Of a DNA stretch of 64,000 nucleotides, positions 38,100 to 50,845 are shown piece after piece (the stretch's first letter is position 1; each line of letters opens with the position of its first letter). The notes beneath the pieces were generated by a model. It saw only the letters and a program-made list of their open reading frames with translations, was not told the origin of the DNA and did not search any database. Origin of the DNA: Perkinsus marinus ATCC 50983 (lineage: Eukaryota > Perkinsozoa > Perkinsida > Perkinsidae); NCBI RefSeq assembly GCF_000006405.1, contig NW_003202922.1:237663-301662 (forward strand), in the 5' to 3' direction. The position numbers were made by a program, and so were the translations under genes.

Positions 38100-38277
38100 C
38101 AGTGTCGAAATGTATGTTTCGTTTCCTCAGCTGAGCAATGAGGAGCTTTCTCATTAGTTGTAGAAGTTTACACACGAATTGGAGTAGAAATGTACAGAAA
38201 CCAATGAGAAATTCTCGAGACTTCTCATTGTCACAAACACATGTAGTTGACCATGTGCATATTTTCCTACGCACAGT
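38100..38277. mobile_element. hAT-like MITE (family 1) upstream of TRP channel
   Basis: Begins CAGTGTCGAAATGTATG, includes the CCTCAGCTGAG and ACACATGTAGTTGACCATG conserved blocks, and ends CATATTTTCCTACGCACAG. It ends only about 65 bp before the channel's first ATG, so it occupies its 5' region. Confidence 0.8.
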
Positions 38278-38341
38278 GGTCTGTTTACTCAGCTGTCCAT
38301 ACCTCACTCTGGTAGACCCGTATTTTGGTGACGGACAGGAA

Positions 38342-41300
38342 ATGCCTTCCACAACTCCCTCCACTGACAACGAACATGCCCTGAGGGATCTTTACGAAGT
38401 GAGCCACAGGCAGGTCAAACATTCAGAAATCACCAATCCTCATCGACTGGCACTGATACACGCGACTCTACTCCGGTCTCCTGTGACAGGAACTGCTGTC
38501 CTTTTCACTCGAGGCGCCCTCTCTAGGTGCTCGAGGACGAACAGGAGTCACAGTCGTTCCTAGCTGATCCAATTTGGTGGAGATGCTACGATCAAATAAA
38601 TAGGAAAAGAATTCTCAATCCGAAGAGTGCGGAGTACATCAACTTGAAGATAATGTTCTTCGAGATTGTCTCCTACCTGATATTCGTGAGTACCATCTGT
38701 GCGAGCGTCAGAACTTGTCCACTGGATGTTGCCCGACAGTCAGGCAACGAATCTTCATGCTTCAGTTCATTATTCTAACCTTGTTGATATACGATTCGCG
38801 GGACACACTGGTACACCAAACGAGAGAGCAACAGTTGAGGTACGCCGTTCAAGATAGTCTGTGGAATCAGTCGAGTCACATCCTGGGAAATTCCTGCCTG
38901 AAGACTTCAGAATCCGATGATTGACCGGAGAAGTCGTCACCACGCTCTGTATAAGAACGACTGCCGCCGTGGTAAGGTACTGGGCATCATGCAACACAGA
39001 AGCTGCAGAATGTGGCCTGCGGAGAGTGACAGACCTGCGCACGTTCTGGTCGTGGATGGCTGATGATCTCGTACGACCCTCCCATTGGACATGCATGAGA
39101 TCCATTAGCACTTGGCATTGCATAGGTTCGCCTCTCGACCATTCAGCCGCTACAGAGACATGCTTCAGCTCTCACAACTAGCCAACTGACTCAGGATATT
39201 ATTCGAACCGAGAACGTGAGCTACGCGAAATATCGGCATCCTGTGGAGATGCAGAGACAGTTAGAGGTGGATCAAACCCAAGTGGTCAGATCCGAAGCAT
39301 GCAGACAAGTTTCCCTTCCAACGATTTCACCGTCACTCACCACGCGGCTGTTCTCGCTGATCCATCTGTGTTCACTATTATCTTGGGTAAGGGAACCTGG
39401 ACCGACGCTCCATTATTCGCACTCAGGCTCAATCCGAGTCCGCCAGCTTCGCGTAGGAGCGAACAAGGGCTGTGAGGTCCCCAAACTATATAGGTATCAA
39501 TCAACTGCCTCTCCAAAACACTCGCTATATCCGCAATCAACCGCTTTGTCGGGAGCGTGAGGAGACCATCTTCATTGGGTTCAGCCGGGCTACTTTCCGA
39601 CACTAACAGTGGTGTGATCGTCAGACAACTCGTCTCCGACTGCTACAGCGAATTCATCGAGGGACAGAGTGAAAGCAAGGAATTCTTCGGGTCCTCCCAG
39701 AGCCCTTCGTACGGTCTTCCAGAGTGCTCGACATCAAACAACGCGCGCACCAGATACATCACGTCAGCCTTCGAGTGGGCTGATGCCTCCCAGACTGGAG
39801 GGTCTAGCACGCGGAGGGGTGGGACATTCGCTACAGACAGAATACGTGCTCATAGGTGGGTTACCCACAGCTGTTATCTTCTACCGTACGTGCGGTCCCC
39901 AGTTATCCGGGTAGCGGCTTCTTTTTCGACTTGCCACACAACAATAGCGACGCAACAAACGTGCTCCGAGACCTCAAGGTTTGACGGGGAGGCCTTCTGG
40001 TCGCAGGTAGCTCGCTCGCTCAGAATTCTCACTGGATCGACGCGGCGACTAGAGCCATCGTCGTAGAGATTCCAACACTAACTCCCAATACGCGAGTTCT
40101 GACAGCAACTCGAATCTTGTTCGAGTTTAGCCCGACCGGTAGGGAGTCATCTGTGCCCTCGTCGTAACCCGGTCGATAACGTTCACGTCGTCGAATCACT
40201 CTCAGGTGCCGTCAAGGCATCCGAAATAGTATCCTCATTCCCCGTGCACGCCCTCTCTATGTCTGCCGCTCGCGCAGAAGAGGCAATAGACCTCCTCCTG
40301 CATGTGACCCATCTTGCTACAGCGTCACATTAAGATCCTTCAGCAGGTTTTCTGTCTCATTCTTCTCATCGCTTCAACATCGTGGATACTTTGGCAAGCT
40401 AAGCGACTAGGAGCGGCGCGAGTGAGCCTCCGGAGTCCGGAGATAAGCCATCTCGTCCACTCTCCTCAGTATCTTGCCTACGGCTGGAACGCGATGGATG
40501 TCATCATTACTCTGTTCCTAACGTGCTACCTCGTGTTCAAGATCCAGGTTCGCGAAAAGTTAGACGCGGGAGCGAGCGCCCTTACCCAGGTGTATGTAGC
40601 AGTAGCGAGCACCGATGCCCTAAGCAGCGACAAAATTGGGCATCCCGATTACTTCGCGCCTATCATGATGAAGGCCGGGCTCTCATTAGAGAAAGCCGCC
40701 ACAATTCTGAGGTCAGCAACGGAGAGATTCCACGGCCACAGTTCCTCTGCTACATCGGTCTAGTGTCCAACCTTGTCTTTGTCGCTCAGTTGTATCAGCT
40801 TCCTGTCTTGGATTAGACTTTTCAAGTACTTCGAGCTGTGGTCGTCCCTCCGGATGCTCAGTCGAGTAAGAGTCTCAGAGTCCTTGTGTAAAGTCAGTGG
40901 TATCATCTCAGATCATACTCGACAGCACTGGTCGATTCCTAACCTACGGAGCTCTTCTAATCAGTATTGTCTTCACTGCGTTCTCCTTTGCATTCTATGT
41001 TGGCCTCGGGAGTATCTTCCCTGAGTACTCCAGCGTTCCACATGCGTTCGCTACGGTCATCTTCTCCCTAATGATGAGTGTGAGAGCTCTTTGCTTCGTC
41101 AGTCACAAAGCGATGCTTCTGTCAGCTTCGAATTGACCCGATATTCTACCAACCCGGCAACGAAACTGTTGGAGCCTTCCTCGCGCTATGCTACATTCTC
41201 TTAATCTACTTCGTAGCTTTGCCCATTTTCACTGCTATTGTGCTCGACGCTTTCTACCACGGTCGAGGTTGTGAGGAAAAGGGTGGGAAAAACCCAATGA

Positions 41301-43003
41301 AACCTACTTCGCCTGGTCCCCTCGGGGTGAAAACTCTAGTGAGGCTAGGTTACAACATTGGCTCAGTCTTTGCCACCTTGAATGGAGTCGACTGAAATTC
41401 CCATGCTTCTCAGAGCGGCTCTCAAAGCTGGCGACACTTTCTCAAGGGCTTGTGGTCCATCGAGAGGGACGTGGAACGGCGGAGTCCGATGATAGTTTTC
41501 TTGTATTCAACATCGTGCTAGGTTCAGAGATCGCGGAAAATGATTCAAACTTCGCTCTGTGGCCCTCATAGTCATTTGATTCCTCAGCAAGGTACGCATC
41601 CTACAAGTCCTTGAGAGGCGAGCCAGTTAACATTGATAGTGTCGAGGACATCGGTCTCCCTGATGAACAGGAAATACAGTTGAAGTTGCTACCTGGGTAG
41701 GTGACAGCTATTACACACTAACTCAGTCCTTGACTGACTATTCCGACCACACATAATCTAAACGCCGCCTCTGAAGAAGGTTCCTTGGACAGGACTCCCA
41801 TGGAAACGTTCACATTTTTTGTCAGTATCGTCGCTCAGCGGTGGTTCGAGCGAAAGCGTCGCTTGTCATACCTCGTTGATAAGAATCTGCGGAGAGAGAG
41901 CCATACAGTTAGGTGTCTCTGTCGCGCCTGCCACGACTCGACGCTCCTTCCAGAATTCTATCAGCGACACTCGCCCGACTTCAACGAAAGCCGGCTTTCA
42001 AAGCAGCTCTATCAAGGCAAAGGGTATGGTGATGAAAGTAGGCCGGAATACTATCGCAGCTTTCAGTGACCGATGGGTTCAAATTCTCCAAATTAGCGAA
42101 TCGCCAGTTGTATTTTAGTTGCTCGAGAAGACTAGGGAAGCTCTCAAACTACCATCAATAACAGAATTTCAGCCCGACATTCCTAGTCAAGTTCCGGGGG
42201 ATAGCAGTGCTCCTGGACCAAGACCGACAGATTTGTGAGACCCCCCTGTGGTGCTGTCGAGACCCACAATAGATAGGGCCGAGCTCCCCTCAGATATCTG
42301 CTTGATAAGAATGCTGTCGAGCAGACCACATTGAGCCGGGTTCAACTGCAGCGCTTGATGGACGAGGACCAGACATTGCCGTTGCTCCTTGGAACCACAC
42401 GAGCGACGGACGTTATTCGGAGGTCTTCACACTCTGTCACTTCACTGATGGACTCTACGTTAGCAGATTCAAGTTGTCTGACGACAATCCGGAGACCTCC
42501 CATCCGATCGACAAGGGACCAGAGCAAGTAGCTGAATTGCAGGAGGAGTGGTATCGTAGACTAGACCGCCTTGAACAGACAGATCTGGTCACGGCAACCA
42601 AAGAGGTTGGCACACTCAGGGACTAGACCGACAGTGGGAACTGCTGTCCCTGGTACGACTCTCAGAACCCATTTTGCCGTCAGCTGATGACGGAACTCGA
42701 CAAAGCAATTGAGCGAACGCACAGTGTATGGCGCAACGATCTGCACTCTTTGAGGGGGATGGTCGGCAATCTCGCTGAACAATTGCTAGAGTTGACAAAG
42801 AGCTTGGACACAGCGCAAGTAAGGCCGCCTTCCATATGGCGTCCGTTATGGACGTTAAAGCGTTACTCACTATCTTCATGATGTGTGTTATGTAGGCCAA
42901 TAATGTTGCGATGCTGGATAAGGATGCGCTGTTTATTTTGGAACAGCAGAGAAGTAGAAGCCCAGGATCAGCGAGTAGGAGTCCTGATCAGAATCAGGGA
43001 TAG
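38342..43003 (+). CDS. polycystin-2-like TRP cation channel
   Basis: Predicted six-helix cation channel. Start ATG 38342 (MPSTTPSTDNEHAL), stop at 43001-43003, many exons. Seen in order: WWRCYDQINRKRILNPKSAE then the first helix IMFFEIVSYLIFVSTICASV; EQQLRYAVQDSLWNQSSHIL; VRQLRVGANKGCEV, which corresponds to the polycystin PRLRQLRV motif of the extracellular domain; helices QQVFCLILLIASTSWILW and MDVIITLFLTCYLVFKIQV; WIRLFKYFELWSSLRMLSRV, the S4-S5 region signature; SFAFYVGLGSIFPEYSSVPH; and ETVGAFLALCYILLIYFVAL as the last helix. The C-terminus has a coiled-coil-like segment (LAEQLLELTKSLDTAQ) and a Ser-rich tail. Polycystins of protists often localise to cilia; the location here is unknown. 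Exon borders are approximate. Confidence 0.82.
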
Positions 43004-44901
43004 TCATGACATGTGCGATCATGAGCCTTGATCTAATTAGCATTGTATTGAGTTACTAACCACGGATGGAGGAAGGGACACTCGCAACTTATCGCCCAAC
43101 ACTCGCATTTCGTCTACCGTGACAGTGCGGCTGTACCACTATGGGGGCAAGTGCCCGAATCGTATAATGTATATCAGCATAAACTCGTCTTAATTGGTAG
43201 GTCGTCATGTCGGGAAGTACATGTGCTTGAACGCGCAGTTGGATTCGGAATCGATACTTTTCAGCTGTGTCTAGTCCGTTGTTTAGCATTCGATTCCTCT
43301 GACAACCATTAGCTCGTGCGAGTGCATCATTCTATAGCATCACCTGGCGCGTGATATATCTTGAATAGTTCTTTATCAGATAAGTTGTCTTCTAGAAGGT
43401 GTATCATCTCCTCTCCTATGTATATCATCCGTCCCTATTATTCCAGCAATCAGTTTTGACAATGTGCGCAATCGTATGTAGAAACAACGCGTATCGCGAG
43501 AATAATGTACGAAGATGCAAGTCTGTGCCATTTAGCCACTAACCAAAGGTGATAAACCAAGTTAATCTGTCCCACGCTTATCTTCCTCGCGCCACATAAC
43601 TTCTCCTGAAGTCGATGCTCGGCGCTCGGAATAAAGGAACTGGCTTCGCGTACTTGGCTACATGCAGTTTTAGTCAACTAGTCCATCGTGTCTCTGCTAA
43701 ATCATCGATTACACAATTTGTACGCGTGACGCATGCTTACCGACTACAACACGCAAGACCCACTCATGAGATGTCGGAACGACTGATCCATGGGCACAAC
43801 AGCATAGAGGAAACACGCTGTTCACAAGCAGTATCCGTAAATCTCATCCAGCTGTATTGTCACTGATCCTAGTAATGAACGATGCCCGTTAGTAAACATC
43901 TCTGCAATAGGGCAGCACGCACTCACATTTGCTAGTACCTCCGTCGTTTTGTTGCCACCTTCATTGGTGACTCAGCACTCGGCAGACCAAGACGACTCAG
44001 TGGAAGCAAACTCAGCTCCTTTTATGATCCAAATTGGAAGTCATAGATTGGCAAGGCTTTTAGTAAACAGAACGAAGGGACGAATTCATGCGATGTAAAT
44101 GCCCACCACACAACTGAAATGCAGTAAACCAGTGTTCCCAACACATTGACCGTCAGTAGCAGAAACGGCAGTGATGTAAGTTAACATATGGCCGGAACTC
44201 CCTAACTGTAAAGCCTATCTCCCACGCAAGGGCAACACAGAAGACACCACTAAGACAATGCGTCATACGCCAATAACACGAACAACAACATTTGGCCATT
44301 GAAGCCTTCGAAAGGTCTTGATTTTCTCGTCAGCAGCCGCAGAGAAGAGATCGTCAAGCAACATGCCAAACCCTGTTAGTTCGAAACAACACAAAAAGAG
44401 AGAGAGTTGTATCCGATGCCTAATGTAATGGAGATAAATGCTACAGATAAGGCTAACCTCCGACCGAGTCGACAACTATGGACGAACTCCTCGACAGACG
44501 AGGACTTCAACCACCGACTAATCGTGAAGACGATCAATTACTCGATATAGCACGATACTGTTAAACCTGGCAACTGTAAGTGCGAGAACTACAATAATTA
44601 CTCTGCGAGAACGGGATAATGCAGGACTATCTAATCACGAACTGGCAAGTCTCAAGAAACCTATTGTGGTGATGGTGACAGTAACTAGTGTCTTCACCTG
44701 CGTACTGCACGGTACAAACATTCACGCGAGCTTCACGAAAACACCAACTATACAACTACATGGTCTAAACGGCCTCTCGAACGCCGTAATATAGAGGCAG
44801 TACTAACACTGCAAATATCATCTAAGTTACTCGCAGACCGACACTTCGCCGCTGCCAGAAACAGTGACTCTTCACATACATATGCTAAACACTGATGAGA
44901 C
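43004..44901. other. intergenic, no supported gene
   Basis: Nearly 1.9 kb between the channel and the RRM gene, which converge here. Only short chance frames; no repeat or RNA gene recognised. Confidence 0.45.
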
Positions 44902-45859
44902 TTAGAAGTTGAAGCCATCAACTGGGGGATGGATCTCAGAGAGAACATCTTGATGCAGTTGAAGCCAGTCCATCACAGCCATAGCCAAAGTAGGATCAAC
45001 AGCAGCGGCTTGGACCATGGGACACTGCTGAGCAGCCTCCTTGAGCATTGAATCCTCCATCAGCTCACTGAAGGTCGTCGGCATAGGCTCGTGGGCGACT
45101 CCACTGCTATCAGTATACGAGTAGGACGCATTCTCCGCTGGCGCACCGGCATCAGGTGATGCAGACTTCGTCTTAGACCCGTCGCGCTTGTCGCGCTTGA
45201 AGAAGCGTTGGAGTGACACTTCGATTCCTGAGCAGGTGAGCATTGGACCATCCAGGCGGTTTCTCTCTTCAGCCTACCTTTAATGGTCTCGGTCCTCGCA
45301 GCGGCATACCCCATGATAGCATCAACCGCTGCCTTGTCAGTGAATACAGCATACGCGATGTTGGGTGACCGAAGAGCTCCAACAGTATGATTAGACTTCG
45401 AGTGACGACGCGAATGGACTACCTCAACTCTACTAGGGGTGATCCCATACCTAAACACACACGGTGAACCGGCGTGGCTCAAGCGGCGCCTTACGCTTCC
45501 TCGAAATGCTGAATAATTATATGCTCAGCCTCGAACCCGAGTCGCTGGATTTTCTTCAGCGTAATCACAGTCCCGTCAGCCTCACGGTAGATTCCAGTAA
45601 CAACCTCCTTTATGGTACGAACTCTGTTCATCTGAGCGCATCATCCAACACAGCAACAGAAAGCAGTTGTTCGTACTTGCTTGGCATCCGAGCTCTGTGA
45701 AATCATGCTATCTCTCGACGACTCGCCTCCCGAGTTGTAAGCCTGCGATAATCGAAGTGAGTCGGGCGAGCGAATCTTCAGATTTACCAATGGTGTCTTA
45801 TCTAACGACCGGCTTTCCCTGACTGCCATAGTAGGGCCGTAGGACTCATCGAGGGGCAT
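44902..45859 (-). CDS. RRM-like RNA-binding protein
   Basis: Four exons with clean borders: 45859-45677, 45631-45495, 45450-45278 and 45227-44902, with introns of 45, 44 and 50 nt. Start ATG 45859 (MPLDESYGPTMAV). The N-terminal region is Ser-rich and disordered. The middle reads as one RNA-recognition motif: TVITLKKIQRLGFEAEHIII with QHFEEAYGITPSRVEVVHS, then NIAYAVFTDKAAVDAIMGY and KGIEVSLQRFFKR, the beta-alpha-beta order of an RRM with weak RNP motifs. The C-terminal tail ends in a helical acidic segment. Likely mRNA binding; no specific orthologue named. Confidence 0.8.
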
Positions 45860-45889
45860 GTTGGAAAATGGTAATCTGCTAACGATCAA

Positions 45890-46926
45890 CAGTAAACTAT
45901 TTACTTCCCGTTCTTACTAACGCTTCCAGCAACTACCATCAGACAGTAAAACTTCATGGAAGGCTAACATACGTTGTAGCTGATCACATCCCGTCATCGC
46001 GGCCAACATCAGCTCCATACCATTAGGAAACGCTAAGATATGCAAGACGGGCGAGATGTTATTATGATGATTTCGTCCGAAGCGGGGATCGAACCCGGGA
46101 CCTCGCGACAAGCCTGATGACGTAGGCGCGACTCTGTCATGCGAGCTAGAGGAGAACCATTGCACACTGCAGCAGACTTGCATACGTGCGTTCGAGGTAG
46201 GCTGTGATGAACGGCTGCCAGTGGAAGGTTCAACGCTTTTATTCCGAGGAACCGCGTACATGCGTATCGCTGAGACCTGTCGTACCATGTATTACTCGTT
46301 ATAAAAAAGTTTCAATCGACGTAAAGACCATTGGAAATTATCATTGAGAACAGACCTCCACTGATCCGTTGAACGACGCGAGGCTTAATCGCCTCCTGAT
46401 TAGTTTTAACCCACAGCGCAATCCATCTGAGGATCCTGCGGATACACATTTCGTGCGTTGGACTATGAAGACGATTCGAAGGTGACCGAACCCAGCGCGT
46501 AGTTGCTGACGATATTGGCACAATAATGATGCTACTCATCAAAAAGCAGCACTCTTCTCTCCATCGCACCAGTGACTTCCCAAACAAAATCACTTTCTCC
46601 TTGTGCGGGCACGGGACAGTGATTGTGTGCGGTCGCTCGCTAAAACTGCTAGCTTAGCAGGGACATAAGCTAGTCGTTAGTGCGATGTGAATTATAGTTG
46701 TTACTGTTGACAGAATAAGGTGAGGTTATATTGTTGACAACAAGGAAAGGGTTTAGCCGTGAAAGAATTTTCAGTATATGGCGAAGGGTTCATTGGAGTA
46801 ATTACGGGGACCAGGAATGCACGCTGTGGTATGCACATGCATAGAGCTTGAGTGACGAGACTAGTTCATCTTATTGTAAGAGTAACTGACCGTCATGTTT
46901 TGATATAGTTTCTTATAATCATTCTC
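45890..46926. other. divergent intergenic region, RRM gene and nucleoside transporter
   Basis: About 1 kb separating divergent genes. Contains a tRNA-like remnant at 46074-46150. No coding exon supported. Confidence 0.4.
46074..46150 (-). tRNA. degenerate tRNA-like sequence
   Basis: On the minus strand TAGCTCGCATGACAGAGT resembles a D arm (A box) and CCCGGGTTCGATCCCCG a T arm (B box) at plausible spacing. An anticodon arm is poorly formed and the acceptor ends do not pair, so it is probably a tRNA relic or a tRNA-derived short repeat, not a working gene. Confidence 0.3.
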
Positions 46927-48189
46927 ATGTCTTCCTCCGTTGCGGATCCTGCTGTCGACGATAAGCTCAGTTCTGCTGAAGAAAAAAAGGTCGTCATCGA
47001 GGCCAGAGTTGACTGGTGGCTCAAAACCCAGTTTTGCATCATTGGCTGTGTCTCCCTCCTCGGATGGAACTTCATCCTAGGGGAGTTGGGTACCTTAATC
47101 GATGCATTCGGTGCCTCCTATGGAACTTGGGTATCCATGTTCTACTCTCTGTTCATCAACATAGGGCAGCTGCTGCTTGTGTACATCGGTAACCGATTCA
47201 AGTTCGGTCCCCGGTTCTACATTGGCTGTGTTGGTATGGGGGTCTCTATGATGGTCATTGCCGTGTGCGCCATCACCTTCGGCAGAGTCAACCACGTGGC
47301 TGGCTTCGCGTGTGGGTGCATCCTCATCGCCATCTTCGGTTTCTCCAATGCCCTTATGGAGTCCTCGATGTTTGGGTTAGCAGCCCTTGTGACTGCTGAT
47401 TGTACCAAATGGATTATGATAGGTGAAGGCTTTGCAGGTCTCCTCGCTTGGCCTGTCAATAAATTGTGTCAAGTCATCGTGGAGGCGGCCGGGGCTGACG
47501 ATTCTACCAACATGATGTATATACGAATGGTTGTATTCTACTTTGTTGGTATGCTTGGTAACTTGGCAATCATTCCTATGTACAGATATGCAATGGAACC
47601 CCATCCCTACATGATCAGTGTTCTGAAGATCCAACAGGATCGTGTGAAGTTCCAGCTAAAGAAGGCTATGAAACGTCCTGTTGGGCAAGTAATCAAAGAC
47701 AGTCTCCCACAGGCCTTCAACGTCTGGCTCAACTTCGTCATAACTTTCACTACTTTCCCGTGGCTGATATACGAGATGACCCCATCGTCTCTGAGCGTTG
47801 GATCTTTCGGTCAGCTGATGACATATTGTTATCAGGTCTTCGACACGGTTGGTAGGTTTTCTCCCGACATGAGGATCAGGCTTGGGAAGAGGGCTACACG
47901 TTATGCTTGTCTCGGACGAATTATTTTTATTCCTTTGATGTTCCTCTGTGTGCACATTTCCGCCCCTCCGTTCGAGGATGATTGGTTCCGATTCATCATC
48001 ATGGCCTTGATAGCAGCCTCCAATGGCTGTGTCGCGACTTGGTGTATGATTCATGGGCCCACTCAGGTGGATCAAAATGAGAAAGAAGAGCTCGAAATCG
48101 CTGGTTATGTGATGGCGTTTGCTCTTGTTTTCGGTATATTTACTGGCTCTGTAATTGCTATCATTATCCAGCAAAGTGCCTACATTTAA
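46927..48189 (+). CDS. equilibrative nucleoside transporter (ENT/SLC29 family)
   Basis: Moves nucleosides or nucleobases across a membrane; parasitic alveolates depend on such carriers for purine salvage. An intronless frame of 420 residues, the usual family length (about 11 transmembrane helices). Signatures: CVSLLGWNFILGELGTLIDA in helix 1, FINIGQLLLVYIGNRFKFG, LMESSMFGLAALVTADCTKW, FNVWLNFVITFTTFPWLIYE and QVFDTVGRFSPDMRIRLGKR. A charged loop (KIQQDRVKFQLKKAMKR) separates helices 6 and 7. The N-terminus is cytosolic and acidic. An AATAAA-like TTAATAAAAG lies about 180 bp after the stop. The lack of introns contrasts with its neighbours. Confidence 0.93.
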   Translation: MSSSVADPAVDDKLSSAEEKKVVIEARVDWWLKTQFCIIGCVSLLGWNFILGELGTLIDAFGASYGTWVSMFYSLFINIGQLLLVYIGNRFKFGPRFYIGCVGMGVSMMVIAVCAITFGRVNHVAGFACGCILIAIFGFSNALMESSMFGLAALVTADCTKWIMIGEGFAGLLAWPVNKLCQVIVEAAGADDSTNMMYIRMVVFYFVGMLGNLAIIPMYRYAMEPHPYMISVLKIQQDRVKFQLKKAMKRPVGQVIKDSLPQAFNVWLNFVITFTTFPWLIYEMTPSSLSVGSFGQLMTYCYQVFDTVGRFSPDMRIRLGKRATRYACLGRIIFIPLMFLCVHISAPPFEDDWFRFIIMALIAASNGCVATWCMIHGPTQVDQNEKEELEIAGYVMAFALVFGIFTGSVIAIIIQQSAYI

Positions 48190-49560
48190 AGGTACTCGCT
48201 GTTTTCAATGTGTGTCATTTTCATGTTATTTTCTATGCTTGAAAGAGCAAGTACTCCATGCTGTGAGTTTGAATCATATGTCGTTACGTGGAACATGCTT
48301 TTACAATATAAACACAAGTATTGTTGTGAGTGTACAGTGAATATTGTATTTTTCTCTATTACGTAGTTAATAAAAGTTGTTCGCCTAATTACTCTATAAG
48401 GGTTGTCCTACACTGACTCGTGTAATCGCGGTGTCTAGTTGAGACAGCTCGTACTCTTGTGAATATACTAAGATGTTTGAGCTCCATTCAATCGGTGGTT
48501 GGGTTGTCAATTTCATGAGTGAGTTAGTGGTACTTGTGGGTTGTATAGCGGTGGTACTGTCATCCAGTGATGCTAGCATTGGAAGGATAGGAAAACGTTG
48601 AATTGTGATTCGTGGTTTAGTTGACCGTGTGATGTTGAATACCATACGTGTGTCAGCCCCAGCATATTTCTGGATAACTAAGACCTCGAGGCAATTGGAA
48701 GGATGCTCAGCAGCCTCTGGAGTCCTGAAATCTAAAATCCAGGACGCTGCTGAGCTGACTCCAAGAGCTCTAGCATATATGGTTCATCTGGGGAGTTTAG
48801 AGTAAATGGGTCTTCTCAAGAGTTTAGCATCGAAGTTCTCGCGGCGTCAGGTGTGGCCACTTCAGACACAAGTATTAATACCACCTATACCACACTTCCA
48901 TAATTGGCTAAGCCAAATTGGCTTGGCACTTCAAGGGAGTATTTAATAGAAGTAGCTGCTTGCTAAAGTTAGTCAGCTAACTAACGACAATTTATTGCTC
49001 GCCGTGACTACCTGCATAGTACTATATCATAGTCAACTGCCCGAAGAGTTTTCATAAGAGGAAATCTGTCATTGGAATAAGTCGGGAATGAATGCCGGCG
49101 AGCAACAAGCAACAGACTTTGTGGTCACTTCGCCCGGCTAACTAGCGTTGTATTAATTAGCTCGGTATCGCTACTCTCAAAACTCAACATGTGATCGAAT
49201 CTTCCCTGAGTAAACTCAAACAAGCTCCGCCGTTCACATACATAGAATAACCAGTGTGTAAATGGACAGTTACGAACTTAACAGATTTGTCAGAGCTGAA
49301 AAGGTAGGTAGAATGGTGTTAACACTGCTGGACAGGGTGACAACGTATAGCAGGAGGCACCATAGCACAGCAGCAACCAGAATGAGACCAACAGTAGTGG
49401 CAGCAACGACAATCGTAGAAGCATTAGCGTCATTTACTATAAATACATACGGCAGTAACCATCTCGTACTATCATTTTACATTCTGAATATGCGGGAAGC
49501 ACCACCGCCCAGTAACTAGGCGAACGGCAGTTGGAGTACATAGACGTTATATGTTCCTTT
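48190..49560. other. intergenic, convergent genes
   Basis: Follows the transporter and faces the zinc-finger gene's 3' end. Imperfect inverted segments at 48700-48775 (GCTCAGCAGCCTCTGGAGTC against GACGCTGCTGAGCTGACTCC). The 86-codon frame at 49262 has no motif. Confidence 0.4.
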
Positions 49561-50750
49561 CTAGAAGCGTCTGTCTCGGCTACGACTCCTTGATCTAGGG
49601 CGATACTCCTGCGCTCGCGCGGAGTAGTCCGGAAGAGCTCCCGTGGATTCCAGCGAGGAAGCTCCCGTAGGCGGACCAGCAGCGGCACCCTCCAGACCTC
49701 CAGCCGATGCAGCAAAGCTATGAGGCGTACCACACTTTCGACAAACTTGTCTTGAGGCGAAGTTCATATCACCACATTGAGGGCAATCCCAATCACCTTG
49801 AGCAAGGACAGCCATAGCTACTAGCGCTATCGCCACACCTTACCCGGCCTCCTAACTTGTCCACCACCACCACCACCTTTACCCTTGCCGTAATACCCAG
49901 GCCAACCTCCCCATCTACATACCGATCAATTTCACCCTCTACTACAATTCCTCAATTCACTCGACGAAAGAACTATTGAATTTCCCTCGAATAAACTTCA
50001 CAGTAAGAGCCTTCCCTCAGTCTTACCCTCCCCAAGCCGGCCACCTGAAAAGTAATAATAAAAATCCGCTTATTGCGAACTTCTATTACATTGGCATTCC
50101 TCCTGCAGGGTCACTAGACGCATAAGGATCATACGCTAAGGAACAATTAAAACGTTCATAGCCGTTCCAGCAGGGCAACTCCTCACCTGGCATTCCATAG
50201 GCGCTCATCATTTGATAGGCCGCAGCTGCCGCCATATACTCCGCCTCCAATGTCGCAGGATCGGGTGGCGGTGCCCCCTTAGGAGCCCCACAACTACGGC
50301 AGTACTCATTACGAGCAAACTGGTGGTCGCCACATGTATTGCAGAACCTGATTTCGAACAGCTGGGTCAACCTCTCACCCTAGGTGTTACCAATCTCCTT
50401 CACGAACCTCCTGCTTGTGCTTAGGCCGACCTAACACATAAAAATTCACTATGAAAAAGCACCGATATCATACCCCATCCAGCGGTCATATTATACATAG
50501 CACTCCGGTCCCCCGAGCCCCAGCCGAGACCCCCATCACGAAGACCCTCCTCAAAACCGTCCGCTGTTGCGCCGGCTGCTGCTGTCGCTGATCCACTGTA
50601 CCCTTCCGCTGGCTGGCGATCCATCGAACCACCAAAACCTTGTCTCTCGGTCGATGATGACGATGATGAGGGAGCCGGTGGAGTATTATCCCACGAAGAT
50701 GGCCCCGGGTAGTTGCTCATTTGCTGACCTAATGCTACTGCCATTCTCAT
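49561..50750 (-). CDS. RanBP2-type zinc-finger RNA-binding protein with RS tail
   Basis: Start ATG 50750 (MRMAVALGQQMSNYPG), 95 bp below the EMC3 stop on the same strand. About seven exons joined by introns of 43-51 nt. A Ser/Pro-rich start is followed by GRPKHKQEVREGDWFCNTCG with ARNEYCRSCGAPK, a complete RanBP2-type C4 finger. Next come a Met/Ala/Tyr-rich spacer and a Gly-rich run (YYGKGKGGGGGGQ), then a second finger GDWDCPQCGDMNFASRQVCR with KCGTP. The end is RPRSRSRSRDRRF, an RS repeat. This layout matches ZRANB2-like splicing factors and plant or alveolate multi-finger RNA-binding proteins. Nuclear mRNA binding is the likely role. Confidence 0.87.
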
Positions 50751-50845
50751 CACCTCCTGGCTCGTATGCCTCAACAACAGGTAAGTGTGGGAAACTCAAT
50801 AATTTATCAGCTTGAGTGTGATGGTAATCGGGTAAGGAATGTTCT

